From assembly GCA_963516675.1 (NCBI GenBank), contig CAUQBH010000002.1:124001-188000 (forward strand): a DNA stretch of 64,000 nt. The letters run 5' to 3'. Source of the stretch: JABCPE02 sp963516675. GTDB taxonomy: Bacteria; Bacteroidota; Bacteroidia; Flavobacteriales; Weeksellaceae. The notes beneath the pieces are model-generated. The model did no database searches and was not told the origin of the DNA. It worked only from the letters and a program-made list of their open reading frames with translations. This document shows, piece by piece, positions 17,203 through 26,280 of this stretch. Made by a program: the position numbers and the translations under genes. How positions within the stretch are numbered: the stretch's first letter is position 1; each line of letters opens with the position of its first letter.

Positions 17203-19104
17203 ATGGGAGGTTTTAATCAAGATATAGAAATAGACTTCAAAGCACCTAAAGACAGATCATCTATCATTAAAGTAATTGGTGTAGGTGGTGGAGGAAACAA
17301 TGCACTACAACACATGTACGAAAGAGGTATCCATGGAGTTGATTTCATCGTACTAAATACAGATGCACAGGCATTGGACGAGCATTCTGTTTCTAATAAA
17401 GTTCAGCTTGGGACACGAACCACAGAAGGACTTGGTGCGGGAGCAGATCCAGAAGTAGGAGAAAAGGCTGCTATTGAAAGTATGGATGATATCCGAGAAG
17501 CACTTGGTCATAATACCAAAATGGTATTCATCACCGCAGGTATGGGTGGTGGTACAGGTACAGGTGCTGCGCCAGTGGTAGCTCAGGTTGCTAAAGAGTT
17601 GGGTATTCTTACGGTAGCTATTGTAACTTTGCCTTTTGATTTTGAAGGAAAAAGAAGATTAGAACAAGCTCATTCTGGATTAGAAAAACTAAGAGAAAAT
17701 GTAGATTCTTTGATTATTATCAATAATGATAGACTAGCAGAACAATATCCTGATTTAGACTACGAAGAAGCGTTTTCTCAAGCAAATGAAGTGCTGACTA
17801 ACGCAGCGAAAGGTATGGCAGAGGTTATTACCGCACCATTTAAAGTTAATATTGACTTCCGTGATGCTAAAACTGTCCTTGAAAATTCAGGAACGGCATT
17901 GATGTCCATAGGGATAGCATCAGGTGAGAATAGAGCAGAAGATGCAGTGAAGAGAGCGCTGGATTCTCCACTATTAAATGACAATAAGATTACAGGAGCG
18001 AAAAAAGTAATGCTTCTTATTCTAAGTGGAGAAGAGCATAAAGCGAAAATGAATGAAATCAAATTCATTAGTAGTTATATCCAGAATGAAGCGGGAGGAG
18101 GAAACAAGGCGGATGTAATTTTCGGGGTAGGAACAGAGGATGGATTAGGAGAGTCTATTAAAGTATTGGTAGTAGCGACAGGATTTGCTCCTGAACATGA
18201 GAAGAATACAGTTATCCCAGCAGAGCGTATTATTCATGATTTGAGTGGAGGTATTAAAAAACCAGATATACCAGTTGTAGAATCTCAACCCGTTAAAGAA
18301 ACTCCTGCGAATGATGTTCGCAGACCAAGTAATAGACAAGAAGTTAGAGAAGAACAGAAACGACAGTTTTTTCGTTTAGATAATAATTCTAACTCTAACA
18401 CCAATTCTAATTCTAATTCTAATTTTCCTACCAATAGTTTTTCAGTAGAAAAAGCGGAAGAAAAGTTTGATTTTCACCAGACAACTGTGCTAGAGGAGAG
18501 AAGAGAGGATGATTTCGCGACAGGTTTTAAGTTCAGAGAGGAAGAAGAATCTTCTTTTTTCGAAGCAGAAGAAGAGCCAGTGAAAGAATATGATCTATTT
18601 TCTTATGCTGAGCTGGAGCCAGTTTCTTTTACATTTGATTTAGAGGAAGATAAACCAAAAGAAGAAGATTTTTCTTTTCAAGTGAAAGAAGCACCTGTTA
18701 ATTTCAGAGTGGAAATGAGAGAGGAAACTGCTCCTCAAAAAGAAGAACCGAAAGTTTCTGTAACTAATAATCAGCCTCAGTCACAAACTCCTAAAAATGA
18801 TTTTCCTAATGTAGAGCAGAAAGAGGAGTTTACCATTATTGAAAAAAGAAGCACAGAAGAGGATAGTAAAATACAGGAGAGAAGAAATAAATTAAAAGAG
18901 TTTAATTCTTCCAGATTTCAAGGAAATGATGAGAAAAAGATAGATATCTATGAAATGATTCCTGCTTTTAGAAGAAGAAATATAGATGTTGATTTTGAAA
19001 ATCCATTAGATAGGGAACAAAAAATATCTAGTTTTATTTCCGAAAATGACAAAGGAAAAATGGAAGTAAGACGAAATAAATTCTTAAATAAAGATGTAGA
19101 CTAA
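17203..19104 (+). CDS. ftsZ: Cell division GTPase FtsZ with long C-terminal linker
   Basis: The tubulin-like GTPase that forms the Z-ring. It has 633 residues; the GTPase and activation domains occupy about residues 15-335. VGGGGNN is near residue 27 and the tubulin signature GGGTGTG at 115-121, followed by NNDRLAEQ. After residue 340 comes an exceptionally long Glu-rich linker containing an Asn/Ser repeat (394-407). A conserved C-terminal peptide-like motif, IPAFRR, lies at residues 586-591, but about 40 more residues follow it, so the partner-binding peptide is not terminal. Long FtsZ linkers are common in flavobacteria. It is the last gene of the cluster and is followed by a hairpin terminator. 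Confidence 0.97.
   Translation: MGGFNQDIEIDFKAPKDRSSIIKVIGVGGGGNNALQHMYERGIHGVDFIVLNTDAQALDEHSVSNKVQLGTRTTEGLGAGADPEVGEKAAIESMDDIREALGHNTKMVFITAGMGGGTGTGAAPVVAQVAKELGILTVAIVTLPFDFEGKRRLEQAHSGLEKLRENVDSLIIINNDRLAEQYPDLDYEEAFSQANEVLTNAAKGMAEVITAPFKVNIDFRDAKTVLENSGTALMSIGIASGENRAEDAVKRALDSPLLNDNKITGAKKVMLLILSGEEHKAKMNEIKFISSYIQNEAGGGNKADVIFGVGTEDGLGESIKVLVVATGFAPEHEKNTVIPAERIIHDLSGGIKKPDIPVVESQPVKETPANDVRRPSNRQEVREEQKRQFFRLDNNSNSNTNSNSNSNFPTNSFSVEKAEEKFDFHQTTVLEERREDDFATGFKFREEEESSFFEAEEEPVKEYDLFSYAELEPVSFTFDLEEDKPKEEDFSFQVKEAPVNFRVEMREETAPQKEEPKVSVTNNQPQSQTPKNDFPNVEQKEEFTIIEKRSTEEDSKIQERRNKLKEFNSSRFQGNDEKKIDIYEMIPAFRRRNIDVDFENPLDREQKISSFISENDKGKMEVRRNKFLNKDVD
18382..18426 (+). repeat. Asn/Ser hexanucleotide repeat in the ftsZ linker
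   Basis: Imperfect copies of a six-base unit (AATTCT and AACTCT variants) encode alternating Asn and Ser, residues 394-407 of FtsZ, with one Thr interruption. Such units can change copy number by slippage without losing frame. Confidence 0.85.
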
Positions 19105-19107
19105 AAT

Positions 19108-19135
19108 AAAAACTCCACATTCAGTGGAGTTTTTT
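19108..19135. terminator. Terminator between ftsZ and the convergent gene
   Basis: A stem ACTCCAC (19112-19118) paired with GTGGAGT (19124-19130) around a five-base loop, with A-run before and T-run after. It works on both strands and separates the dcw cluster from the minus-strand genes. Confidence 0.85.
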
Positions 19136-19136
19136 A

Positions 19137-19637
19137 TTACATGAGTTTAAAAGTAAATTTATCGTAATATTTACTTATTTGCGTCAGACCGATATTGATA
19201 CTTACTCCTATAGAAAAGCCATTTAGGTTCTTTTCAGAATCAAAAGGAATAGAATATCCACCATAAACATTCATGAATTTCAAAAAAGAAAAACCTACGA
19301 TAGGGCTGAAATGTTTAGTAGAAACCACCAAACCAGCATATCCGCCACCATCGTAGTATCCCACTTTTAGCTCTGGGATAAAATGGTCTTTGCTGTCTTT
19401 TCCTCTGAAATAACGCCCAAAAGCACCTATTGTAATGGATTTGTCCTGTCTTCCTGCATTGTAGTCTATACCTACAGCGAGTGTATTTCTTCCAATATAA
19501 TTGTAATCCAGACTAATGGCTGTTTTGTCAAGAATATTTCTTTTAAAAGAAAAATCATCTTGTGCATACAATCCTACAGAGAAAGATACGAGCAAAATAC
19601 TAAAAATATTTCTCAAATAATTTTTTCTATTTTCCAT
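19137..19637 (-). CDS. Exported beta-rich protein, possible small outer-membrane barrel
   Basis: From the ATG at 19635-19637 the protein has 166 residues, beginning MENRKNYLRN with a hydrophobic signal peptide that ends at LYAQ (about residue 26). The mature part alternates polar and aromatic or small residues (SITIGAFGRYF, GFSIGVSINIG), the pattern of membrane beta-strands. The C-terminus FTFKLM resembles an outer-membrane strand end. An upstream ATG (19661) gives eight more residues but spoils the signal peptide, so I choose the shorter form. It overlaps the end of the symporter gene by 11 bases. No family recognised. Confidence 0.65.
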   Translation of the reverse strand: MENRKNYLRNIFSILLVSFSVGLYAQDDFSFKRNILDKTAISLDYNYIGRNTLAVGIDYNAGRQDKSITIGAFGRYFRGKDSKDHFIPELKVGYYDGGGYAGLVVSTKHFSPIVGFSFLKFMNVYGGYSIPFDSEKNLNGFSIGVSINIGLTQISKYYDKFTFKLM

Positions 19638-21051
19638 AATTTTCGGCTTTTTCTTGGTCAAATTCTCCTTCCCATTTTGCGATGAAGACAGAAGCTACAC
19701 AGTTCCCAATCACATTCAGAGAGGTTCTTCCCATGTCCATCAGTTCATCAATTCCTAAAATAGCTGAGATTATAATCAGCGGAAGTCCAAATTGCTCGGC
19801 TGTAGCGATAAGGACAATCAGAGAAGCTCTTGGTATGGCTGCCACTCCCTTACTTGTAATCATCAATGTAAGACACATCAGCAGCTGCTGCCCAAAACTC
19901 ATCTCTATCCCAGCGGCTTGAGCCACGAATATAGATGCTAATGATAGATAAAGTGCAGTTCCATCAAGGTTAAAGCTATATCCTGTAGGCACCACGAAGG
20001 AAACAATTCTACGAGGCACGCCAAAGGCTTCCATATTGCTCATTACTTTAGGCAATGCAGCATCAGAGCTTGTCGTAGCAAAAGCGATAGAAACAGGCTC
20101 TTTGATGGCAGAAATGAAGTTCTTGATTGGGATTTTCAGATACATAGCCAAAGGCAGTAATACCAGCATAACAAATGCAAATATCGCGGCATAAAGAGTC
20201 AGCAGGAGTAAGAACAAATATTTTAAAATGTCTATTCCCATATGTCCTACCGTGTATGCCATCGCTGCACCTACTCCCACAGGAGCAAAATACATCACTA
20301 TTTTAGTATATTTAAACATCACTTCCGCTAGACTTTCTACAAAATCTATCATTGGCTTTTTCTTTTTCTCATCCAGCATAGCCAACCCGATACCAAAAAC
20401 CACAGAGAAAACTACAATTTGTAGCACCTGATTTTCATAAATAGATTTTATAATGTTTTCAGGGAAAATGTCACGGAAAAAAGCTGTGGTTTTGTATATC
20501 CATTGGTCAGCCTCAGGAATTTGTTTCAAAGCCTTTAAATCATTTTCCTTAACTCCAGAACTTGTAGGCAGGTCGTGCTGAGGAAATTGGCTCAAATCTA
20601 TCCCTACACCAGCATTGGATATATTGATGGATACCAAGCCTATTAGGATAGCAAGAGTGGTCGCTACATTGAAATAGAGTAAAGACTTCCACGCCATTCT
20701 TCCTACTTGTTTTAGGTCAGAGTGTCCAGCAATTCCATAAACCAGAGTTGCAAATAGAATAGGGCCTACAATGGTTTTTACTAATTTGATAAACCCGCTG
20801 CTCAGAGGCTGTAGAGCCATCGCTACACCAGGGAACTCTACGCCTATCACCACGCCTAAAATCATACTGGTAAGTATCCAAGTCGTAAGGTCTTTTTTCA
20901 AAATGGCATAAAATAAAAAAGTTCCACCGATGACAAAATGCGTCCCAGATAGAACTTCCTTAGAAAGAGGTGTGAAAAAGTTTATTCCATAGACAATAGC
21001 TCCAAAAGTCATTATCAATAAAGGAAATAATCTAAATATAAATGAATTCAT
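19627..21051 (-). CDS. Dicarboxylate/amino acid:cation symporter (DAACS family)
   Basis: A polytopic inner-membrane carrier of 474 residues, of the family that imports glutamate, aspartate or C4-dicarboxylates with Na+ or H+. The serine-rich signature FATTSSDAALPKVM and the following NLDGTALY motif are the substrate and cation sites of this family. The N-terminal 60 residues or so carry two extra hydrophobic segments, so the protein is longer than typical GltP or DctA (about 420-440). The substrate cannot be decided from the sequence. It is preceded by a well-matched promoter (21071-21101). Confidence 0.92.
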   Translation of the reverse strand: MNSFIFRLFPLLIMTFGAIVYGINFFTPLSKEVLSGTHFVIGGTFLFYAILKKDLTTWILTSMILGVVIGVEFPGVAMALQPLSSGFIKLVKTIVGPILFATLVYGIAGHSDLKQVGRMAWKSLLYFNVATTLAILIGLVSINISNAGVGIDLSQFPQHDLPTSSGVKENDLKALKQIPEADQWIYKTTAFFRDIFPENIIKSIYENQVLQIVVFSVVFGIGLAMLDEKKKKPMIDFVESLAEVMFKYTKIVMYFAPVGVGAAMAYTVGHMGIDILKYLFLLLLTLYAAIFAFVMLVLLPLAMYLKIPIKNFISAIKEPVSIAFATTSSDAALPKVMSNMEAFGVPRRIVSFVVPTGYSFNLDGTALYLSLASIFVAQAAGIEMSFGQQLLMCLTLMITSKGVAAIPRASLIVLIATAEQFGLPLIIISAILGIDELMDMGRTSLNVIGNCVASVFIAKWEGEFDQEKAENYGK

Positions 21052-21070
21052 TACTACTTTTTGTTTGTTG

Positions 21071-21101
21071 CAAATATAATGAATAAACTAAAAAAAGGAA
21101 A
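21071..21101 (-). promoter_or_regulatory. Promoter for the symporter gene
   Basis: On the minus strand 21078-21071 reads TATATTTG, an exact -7 element. TTTC (21101-21098) stands 19 bases upstream, one base off the -33 box. The start codon is about 20 bases downstream. Confidence 0.65.
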
Positions 21102-21130
21102 TAGAAGTGCCTTTTAAGCAAATTATTAAA

Positions 21131-21733
21131 TTATTCAGATGATTTATCAGAGTCACTTAGAAGTTTAAAACTCATCCTGTGATAAGGCGTAGCGCCGTGT
21201 TTCTTAATGGCTTCTCTATGGGCTTTGGTGGGATAGCCTACATTCTTGTCCCAAGCGTATTCAGGGAATTCTTCGTGGAGTTTCAGCATGAGCTGGTCTC
21301 GGTAGTTTTTAGCTAAAATAGAAGCTGCCGCAATGGAAAGCACCTTGCTGTCGCCCTTCACAATGCACTCATGTGGAATAAAATTATACGGATGAAACCT
21401 ATTCCCATCCACTAAAATCAGTTCTGGGCGGGTTTTTAGCTGGTCTAATGCCAAGTGCATCGCATGGATGCTGGCATTCAGTATATTATGCTGGTCAATG
21501 AAAGATGGTGGAATTTCTGCAATCGCAAAATCCACAGCATTTTCCCTTATGTATTGGTCTAATTCTAAACGAACTTTTGCGGTTAGTTTTTTAGAGTCAT
21601 TGATGAGGTCGTGGTCAAATTTTTCATCAATAATCACAGCCGCAGCGACTACAGGGCCTGCCAGACAGCCTCTTCCTACCTCATCACAACCAGCCTCAAT
21701 ACAAATTTCAGACCAAAAATGTTTTAAATTCAT
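21131..21733 (-). CDS. rnhB: Ribonuclease HII
   Basis: Cleaves RNA in RNA-DNA hybrids and removes misincorporated ribonucleotides; cytosolic and Mn/Mg dependent. It has 200 residues. The hallmark DEVGRG is near residues 19-24 and supplies two metal-binding acids. The LILVDGNRFHP segment carries the third Asp, and the SIAAASILAKNYRD motif follows. It is on the same strand as the symporter and 79 bases upstream of it, but that gene has its own promoter. No convincing promoter was found for rnhB. Confidence 0.95.
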   Translation of the reverse strand: MNLKHFWSEICIEAGCDEVGRGCLAGPVVAAAVIIDEKFDHDLINDSKKLTAKVRLELDQYIRENAVDFAIAEIPPSFIDQHNILNASIHAMHLALDQLKTRPELILVDGNRFHPYNFIPHECIVKGDSKVLSIAAASILAKNYRDQLMLKLHEEFPEYAWDKNVGYPTKAHREAIKKHGATPYHRMSFKLLSDSDKSSE

Positions 21734-21800
21734 AAATACGCAATGAAAATTAAGTTTTAAATAAAATTTAGCACAAATTTAATATTTTTTTTACAAATAT

Positions 21801-21833
21801 ATTGTTTTTATTAAAAAAAATGTTATAAAATTG
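21801..21833 (+). promoter_or_regulatory. Possible promoter of the SusC/SusD pair
   Basis: ATTG at 21801-21804 and TAAAATTG at 21826-21833 are each one base from the consensus boxes, with a 21-base spacer. Transcription would start about 23 bases before the SusC ATG. Confidence 0.4.
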
Positions 21834-21862
21834 TCAAAGAAAAACCAAAATAACTTTTAATT

Positions 21863-24736
21863 ATGAAGAAACTAACATCAAATGTCTTGGCAGTTGTTCT
21901 TTCTTCTTCCTTTGTGATCGGAAACGCACAGGAAAAACCAAAAGACTCTGTGAAAGTCAAGGAAATCGGCGAGGTGGTAATCACCGCTTTAGGAATTAAG
22001 AGAGACAATAAATCTCTTGGGTATTCAACTACGAAAGTAGGCGGAGATGACTTGTCAAAAGTTGGGAATCAAAACTTAGTCAACTCGCTTTCGGGGAAAG
22101 CAGCAGGGCTTCAGGTAATCTCTTCTGGCGGGGCGCCAGGTTCTGGGAGTAGATTGGTAATAAGGGGAGGTGCGAAATCTCTTACTAATTCTAACGAGCC
22201 TCTGTATGTAATTGATGGAGTGCCTATCACCAATGCGAATGATGGGAACTCAAACACCGTTACAGGAATTTCTTCTCCAAACAGAGCGGCGGATATCAAT
22301 CCTGATGATATTGAGAGTATCAATATCCTAAAAGGAGCTGCTGGAGCTGTTCTTTATGGAAATAGAGGTTCTAATGGAGTTATACTCATTACAACGAAAT
22401 CAGGAAAAGCAAGAGCAGGAAAGCCACAAATTACCCTTTCTACGCAGGTTGCGGTAGATAATGCTTTGGTTCTTCCTGATTATCAGACAGTCTATGCACA
22501 GGGGAGTAGAGGTGTGTATGGAGAAGGAACATCTTATTCATGGGGACCAAAAATACAAGGGCAGACTGTATATAGTGAAGCGGCAGGTAAAAATGTTACG
22601 CTCTCTGTCTATGACCCGAGAAAGCAGTTTTTACATACAGGAGTGACAAGAAATAATAATGTGTCTTTGTCACATTCATTTAATAAATCTAATATATTCT
22701 TGTCAGCAGGACATTCCTTGCAGACATCCATAGTTCCAAATCAAGAATATGAAAAAACCAATTTTAGATTTAATGGAAATACACAGGTTACAGAAAAATT
22801 CAATGCGGGAATAAATGTCTCCTATAACACTACGAAAGGAAATGTTCCATTTTCTGGACAGGATGGGAACAACCCTATTTTCGCCTTGTTCCATACGCCT
22901 GTAAGCTGGGATTTGAAGGGGTATGGCTATGTTAATCCTACTACGGGCGAACAAATCAATTTCCGAGGGGGAAGTTTTGACAACCCATATTGGTCTGTTT
23001 ATAAAAACTTTGCTAAAACTTCCAGTGACCGTTTCATTGCGAGTTTGAACTTAGGATATGATTTAACAAAATGGTTGAAACTGACATATAGATTAGGAAA
23101 TGATTATTTTGTAGATAATAGGGTGATATTCAGGGATATATATTCTGGTTCAAAACCTAAAGGATACTTATCTTATGATGATATAAAGAGAAATGAGCTT
23201 ACATCAACATTGATGGCAAATATCAATACTAATATTAATGATAACTTGGCATTAATAGTGATTTTAGGGCAAGATTATAATAAGAGAACTCAGAGAAATA
23301 ATATCATTACAGGAACAGAATTGGCCGCTACAGGGTTGGTAAATACTAATAATATTGCTACTTCTGATCCACTATACAATCATGAAACCAAAAGAACATT
23401 GTTTGGGTTCTTTGGGGATGTTTCTTTAAGCTACAAAAATTATTTGTTCCTAAACCTAGTAGGAAGATATGAAATGGCATCTACTTTACCAGAAAACAAT
23501 AGAAGTTATTTTTATCCTGGGGTAAGTGGTTCATTCATTTTCTCGGATGCATTTAAGATTAATAAGGATATATTAAGTTATGGTAAAGTGCGTGCGGGGA
23601 TTTCCAGAACGGCAAGAGATGCGGATCCTTATTTAGTTTTTCAAGCATATAGAAAAGCAGAGTATGGTGATGGATTTGTACCAGGGTTTAAATTTCCATA
23701 TAATAATGATTTAGCAACTTTTGTAGGATATACAGTAGCAAACACTTGGAATAATCCAGACTTAAAACCAGAATTTACAACGGAATACGAGGTAGGAACA
23801 GAGCTTCGTTTCTTGAAGAATAGAATTGGTTTAGAGTTCACATATTTTGAAAACAAGAATACAGATGGAATTATCCATCTTAGGATTTCTCCTGCATCAG
23901 GAGCTGTTGTATCTATAGAAAATACAGGGAAAACTTCCTCTAAAGGTATAGAAGCAGGACTGAAAGTAACGCCAATCAAAACGAAGGATTTCAACTGGGA
24001 AGTTAATTTTAATTTCAGTAGAATCCGCTCATTGGTGGAAGAAACACACCCTAAGACAGATAGAATATATATGGGAGGTTTCTCTGGAAACCCTGCTATC
24101 TATGCTGTAAAAGGTGAAAGATATGGTTCTATCGTTGGTAGCGCTTACATGAGAGATGCGAATGGAAATATTTTGGTGGGAAGTAATGGTAAGCCAATGA
24201 TCCAGAGTGGTCAAGTCCTAGGGCATGTAGAACCAGACTGGACAGGAAGTGTAGGAACATCCTTTAAGTATAAGGGAGTGTACCTTACCGCGCAACTGGA
24301 CATTAGACAAGGGGGGTATTTGTTTAATGGAACAGAAGAATTGTTGGATTTCTATGGTGTATCTGCTAAGACATTAGAAAGAGAAAAAGGAACGATAGTT
24401 TTCCCTGGGGTAACATCTGCAGGAACACCAAATACAACAGCTATTGCGATAGATCGAAATTATTATGGTTCACTTCCAACAGAAGCTTATGTGTATAAAA
24501 ATGACTGGGTAAAACTTCGTGAAATTAGCTTAGGGTATAGTTTCCGTCCAGTAGGATTTGATTTCATAAGAAGTATAGATGTGGGTGTATTTGGTAGAAA
24601 TCTTTTCTTATGGACAAAGGTACCTCACATAGACCCAGAATCAAGTTCTTTCGGGACAGGAAATGCACAAGGGGTTTCTCGTTTTGCATTCCCTTCGACG
24701 AGAAGCTTTGGTGTTAATTTAAAAGTTCAATTCTAA
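21863..24736 (+). CDS. SusC/RagA-family TonB-linked outer-membrane transporter
   Basis: The outer-membrane half of a SusCD uptake system. It has 957 residues. A signal peptide (about 1-22, ending IGNA) is followed by the TonB-box region around GEVVITALGIKR, the plug domain (about 45-170, with PLYVIDGVPI and the GNRGSNGVILITTKSG signature) and a long beta-barrel to the end. The carboxypeptidase-like regulatory domain that often precedes the plug in SusC proteins is missing, so energising TonB contact is likely without that extension. The C-terminal strand ends GVNLKVQF, terminating in Phe as expected. The SusD gene follows after 12 bases. The substrate is unknown. Confidence 0.92.
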   Translation: MKKLTSNVLAVVLSSSFVIGNAQEKPKDSVKVKEIGEVVITALGIKRDNKSLGYSTTKVGGDDLSKVGNQNLVNSLSGKAAGLQVISSGGAPGSGSRLVIRGGAKSLTNSNEPLYVIDGVPITNANDGNSNTVTGISSPNRAADINPDDIESINILKGAAGAVLYGNRGSNGVILITTKSGKARAGKPQITLSTQVAVDNALVLPDYQTVYAQGSRGVYGEGTSYSWGPKIQGQTVYSEAAGKNVTLSVYDPRKQFLHTGVTRNNNVSLSHSFNKSNIFLSAGHSLQTSIVPNQEYEKTNFRFNGNTQVTEKFNAGINVSYNTTKGNVPFSGQDGNNPIFALFHTPVSWDLKGYGYVNPTTGEQINFRGGSFDNPYWSVYKNFAKTSSDRFIASLNLGYDLTKWLKLTYRLGNDYFVDNRVIFRDIYSGSKPKGYLSYDDIKRNELTSTLMANINTNINDNLALIVILGQDYNKRTQRNNIITGTELAATGLVNTNNIATSDPLYNHETKRTLFGFFGDVSLSYKNYLFLNLVGRYEMASTLPENNRSYFYPGVSGSFIFSDAFKINKDILSYGKVRAGISRTARDADPYLVFQAYRKAEYGDGFVPGFKFPYNNDLATFVGYTVANTWNNPDLKPEFTTEYEVGTELRFLKNRIGLEFTYFENKNTDGIIHLRISPASGAVVSIENTGKTSSKGIEAGLKVTPIKTKDFNWEVNFNFSRIRSLVEETHPKTDRIYMGGFSGNPAIYAVKGERYGSIVGSAYMRDANGNILVGSNGKPMIQSGQVLGHVEPDWTGSVGTSFKYKGVYLTAQLDIRQGGYLFNGTEELLDFYGVSAKTLEREKGTIVFPGVTSAGTPNTTAIAIDRNYYGSLPTEAYVYKNDWVKLREISLGYSFRPVGFDFIRSIDVGVFGRNLFLWTKVPHIDPESSSFGTGNAQGVSRFAFPSTRSFGVNLKVQF

Positions 24737-24748
24737 AAACTAAGAAAA

Positions 24749-26185
24749 ATGAAAAAAATTAGAAATAATATATCTAAATATGCTGTTCTTTTAGCTTTGA
24801 CAGCAACGCCTTTAGTAATTACCTCTTGTAGACAGGAGTTGGATATTAATGTTGATCCTAATAATCCTTCACAAGCTTCTTTGTCAGGACTTCTTAGCGG
24901 CTCACAGGTTGGTTTTGCCTTTGCTCTTGGTGGTGAGGGAACTAGAATGCCAGCAAGTATCGTTCAGCATTATGCAGGACATAGAGCGCAGCCTCTTGAC
25001 TATGCACAATATAGAATAACCTCATCAGCTACAGATGGAACATGGACAGCTCTTTACAATACACTAATGGATATGAAGGAATTGGAAAATAAAGCTGCAG
25101 CTTCTGGAAGTCAGGCATATGTAGGAGTTTCTAAGCTTCTTCAGGCTCATGCATTCAGTGTTGTTACAGATATGTTTGGAGATATTCCTTTTTCTGAGGC
25201 TTTACAGGGAAGGACTAATATTACTCCAGCTTATGATAAACAGGAAAATATCTATCCGGCACTTATTACCATGATAGATGAGGGGCTAGCAGCTCTCTCG
25301 GCAGGAACAGAAACTATTTCCGGAGATGTAGTCTATGGAGGAGATGTGGCAAAATGGAAAAAATATGGAAATTCACTAAAACTGCGATTATTAAATCATT
25401 TAAGCAGCAGACAACCCAATGCAGCAGCGAATTTCTTGGCTTCTAATCCGAGTCTTATAGAAACTAGTGTGGATGATGCAAAGGTTGTTTTTGGCTCTGT
25501 AGCTGCTAATGCCAATCCTATCTATCAGTTTGATGTGCTTTCTGGAAGAAGTGACCAAGCAGTATCCAGTACTATTGTAGATAAGATGAAAGCCTTGTCA
25601 GACCCTAGGGTAGGTGTTTATTTTGAGCCTGTTGCTAATAATGTTTTAGGATTAAAAGGACAGTATTTGGGTAATGCACCAGGAAATGATGAGGAAGACT
25701 CTAAAAAGAATAGATATTCCCGCGTAGGAAGCGCTTATGCATCTATAAAAGCTCCTGTGGTTTTGATGAGTGCAGCAGAGGTTAATTTCATCAAAGCAGA
25801 AGTGTATTACAGAGCATCTGATTCAAGAGCACAAGCGGCGTATCAAGCAGCGATTACACAGGATTTCGCGGCATTAGGTTTATCTTCTTCTGCAGCAGCA
25901 TATTTAGCAAATGTGAATGTGGCTTATAATGGGACTTTACAGAGAATCATGGAGCAAAAATGGATTACCATGTTCCAGGCATCTTATGAGTCTTGGGTAG
26001 ATTGGAGAAGAACAGGCTATCCTGCTCTCACACCAGCAGCGAATAACACTACATCTAATGTAATCCCGAGAAACCTGCCATATCCAGATGTGGAAATCAA
26101 TTCAAACCGTGCCAACTTAGTAGCAGGCCCAGGAATTCCGATTCCATACACAGGGTTGAGCAATAGAGTTTGGTGGGATAACTAA
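24749..26185 (+). CDS. SusD/RagB-family nutrient-binding lipoprotein
   Basis: The surface lipoprotein lid of the SusCD pair, 478 residues. The signal peptide ends in a lipobox ITSC with Cys27 as the lipid-bearing residue. The sequence is rich in short helical repeats, as in the TPR-like SusD fold, and looks like the group sometimes called SusD-like 2 (nutrient-binding outer-membrane lipoprotein). The C-terminal third contains FQASYESWVDWRRTGYPAL, a conserved SusD element. No glycosidase, peptidase, regulator or anti-sigma gene lies next to the pair, so the ligand cannot be guessed. A weak hairpin follows. Confidence 0.9.
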   Translation: MKKIRNNISKYAVLLALTATPLVITSCRQELDINVDPNNPSQASLSGLLSGSQVGFAFALGGEGTRMPASIVQHYAGHRAQPLDYAQYRITSSATDGTWTALYNTLMDMKELENKAAASGSQAYVGVSKLLQAHAFSVVTDMFGDIPFSEALQGRTNITPAYDKQENIYPALITMIDEGLAALSAGTETISGDVVYGGDVAKWKKYGNSLKLRLLNHLSSRQPNAAANFLASNPSLIETSVDDAKVVFGSVAANANPIYQFDVLSGRSDQAVSSTIVDKMKALSDPRVGVYFEPVANNVLGLKGQYLGNAPGNDEEDSKKNRYSRVGSAYASIKAPVVLMSAAEVNFIKAEVYYRASDSRAQAAYQAAITQDFAALGLSSSAAAYLANVNVAYNGTLQRIMEQKWITMFQASYESWVDWRRTGYPALTPAANNTTSNVIPRNLPYPDVEINSNRANLVAGPGIPIPYTGLSNRVWWDN

Positions 26186-26216
26186 TAACCTCTTCATTTT
26201 TTAACTAATTTTTTAT

Positions 26217-26247
26217 AAAGGGAATCTCTTTTTCAGGGATTTCTTTT
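26217..26247 (+). terminator. Possible terminator after the SusD gene
   Basis: An imperfect hairpin of about 11 pairs, with G-T pairs and one bulge (26217-26228 with 26236-26246), is followed by a short T-rich run. It overlaps the promoter region of argS. Confidence 0.35.
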
Positions 26248-26263
26248 ATATTTTTTATCTTTG
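26231..26263 (+). promoter_or_regulatory. Promoter of argS
   Basis: TATCTTTG at 26256-26263 exactly matches the -7 consensus, and TTTC at 26231-26234 is one base from the -33 box. The spacer is 21 bases and the argS ATG lies 17 bases downstream of the -7 box. Confidence 0.6.
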
Positions 26264-26280
26264 CGATTATTTTATTCATT

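Noticed and set aside
21774..21797. TAAATTTG with TTTG upstream on the minus strand, as rnhB promoter
   Set aside because: The spacer is only 12 bases, too short for the consensus of about 17-23.
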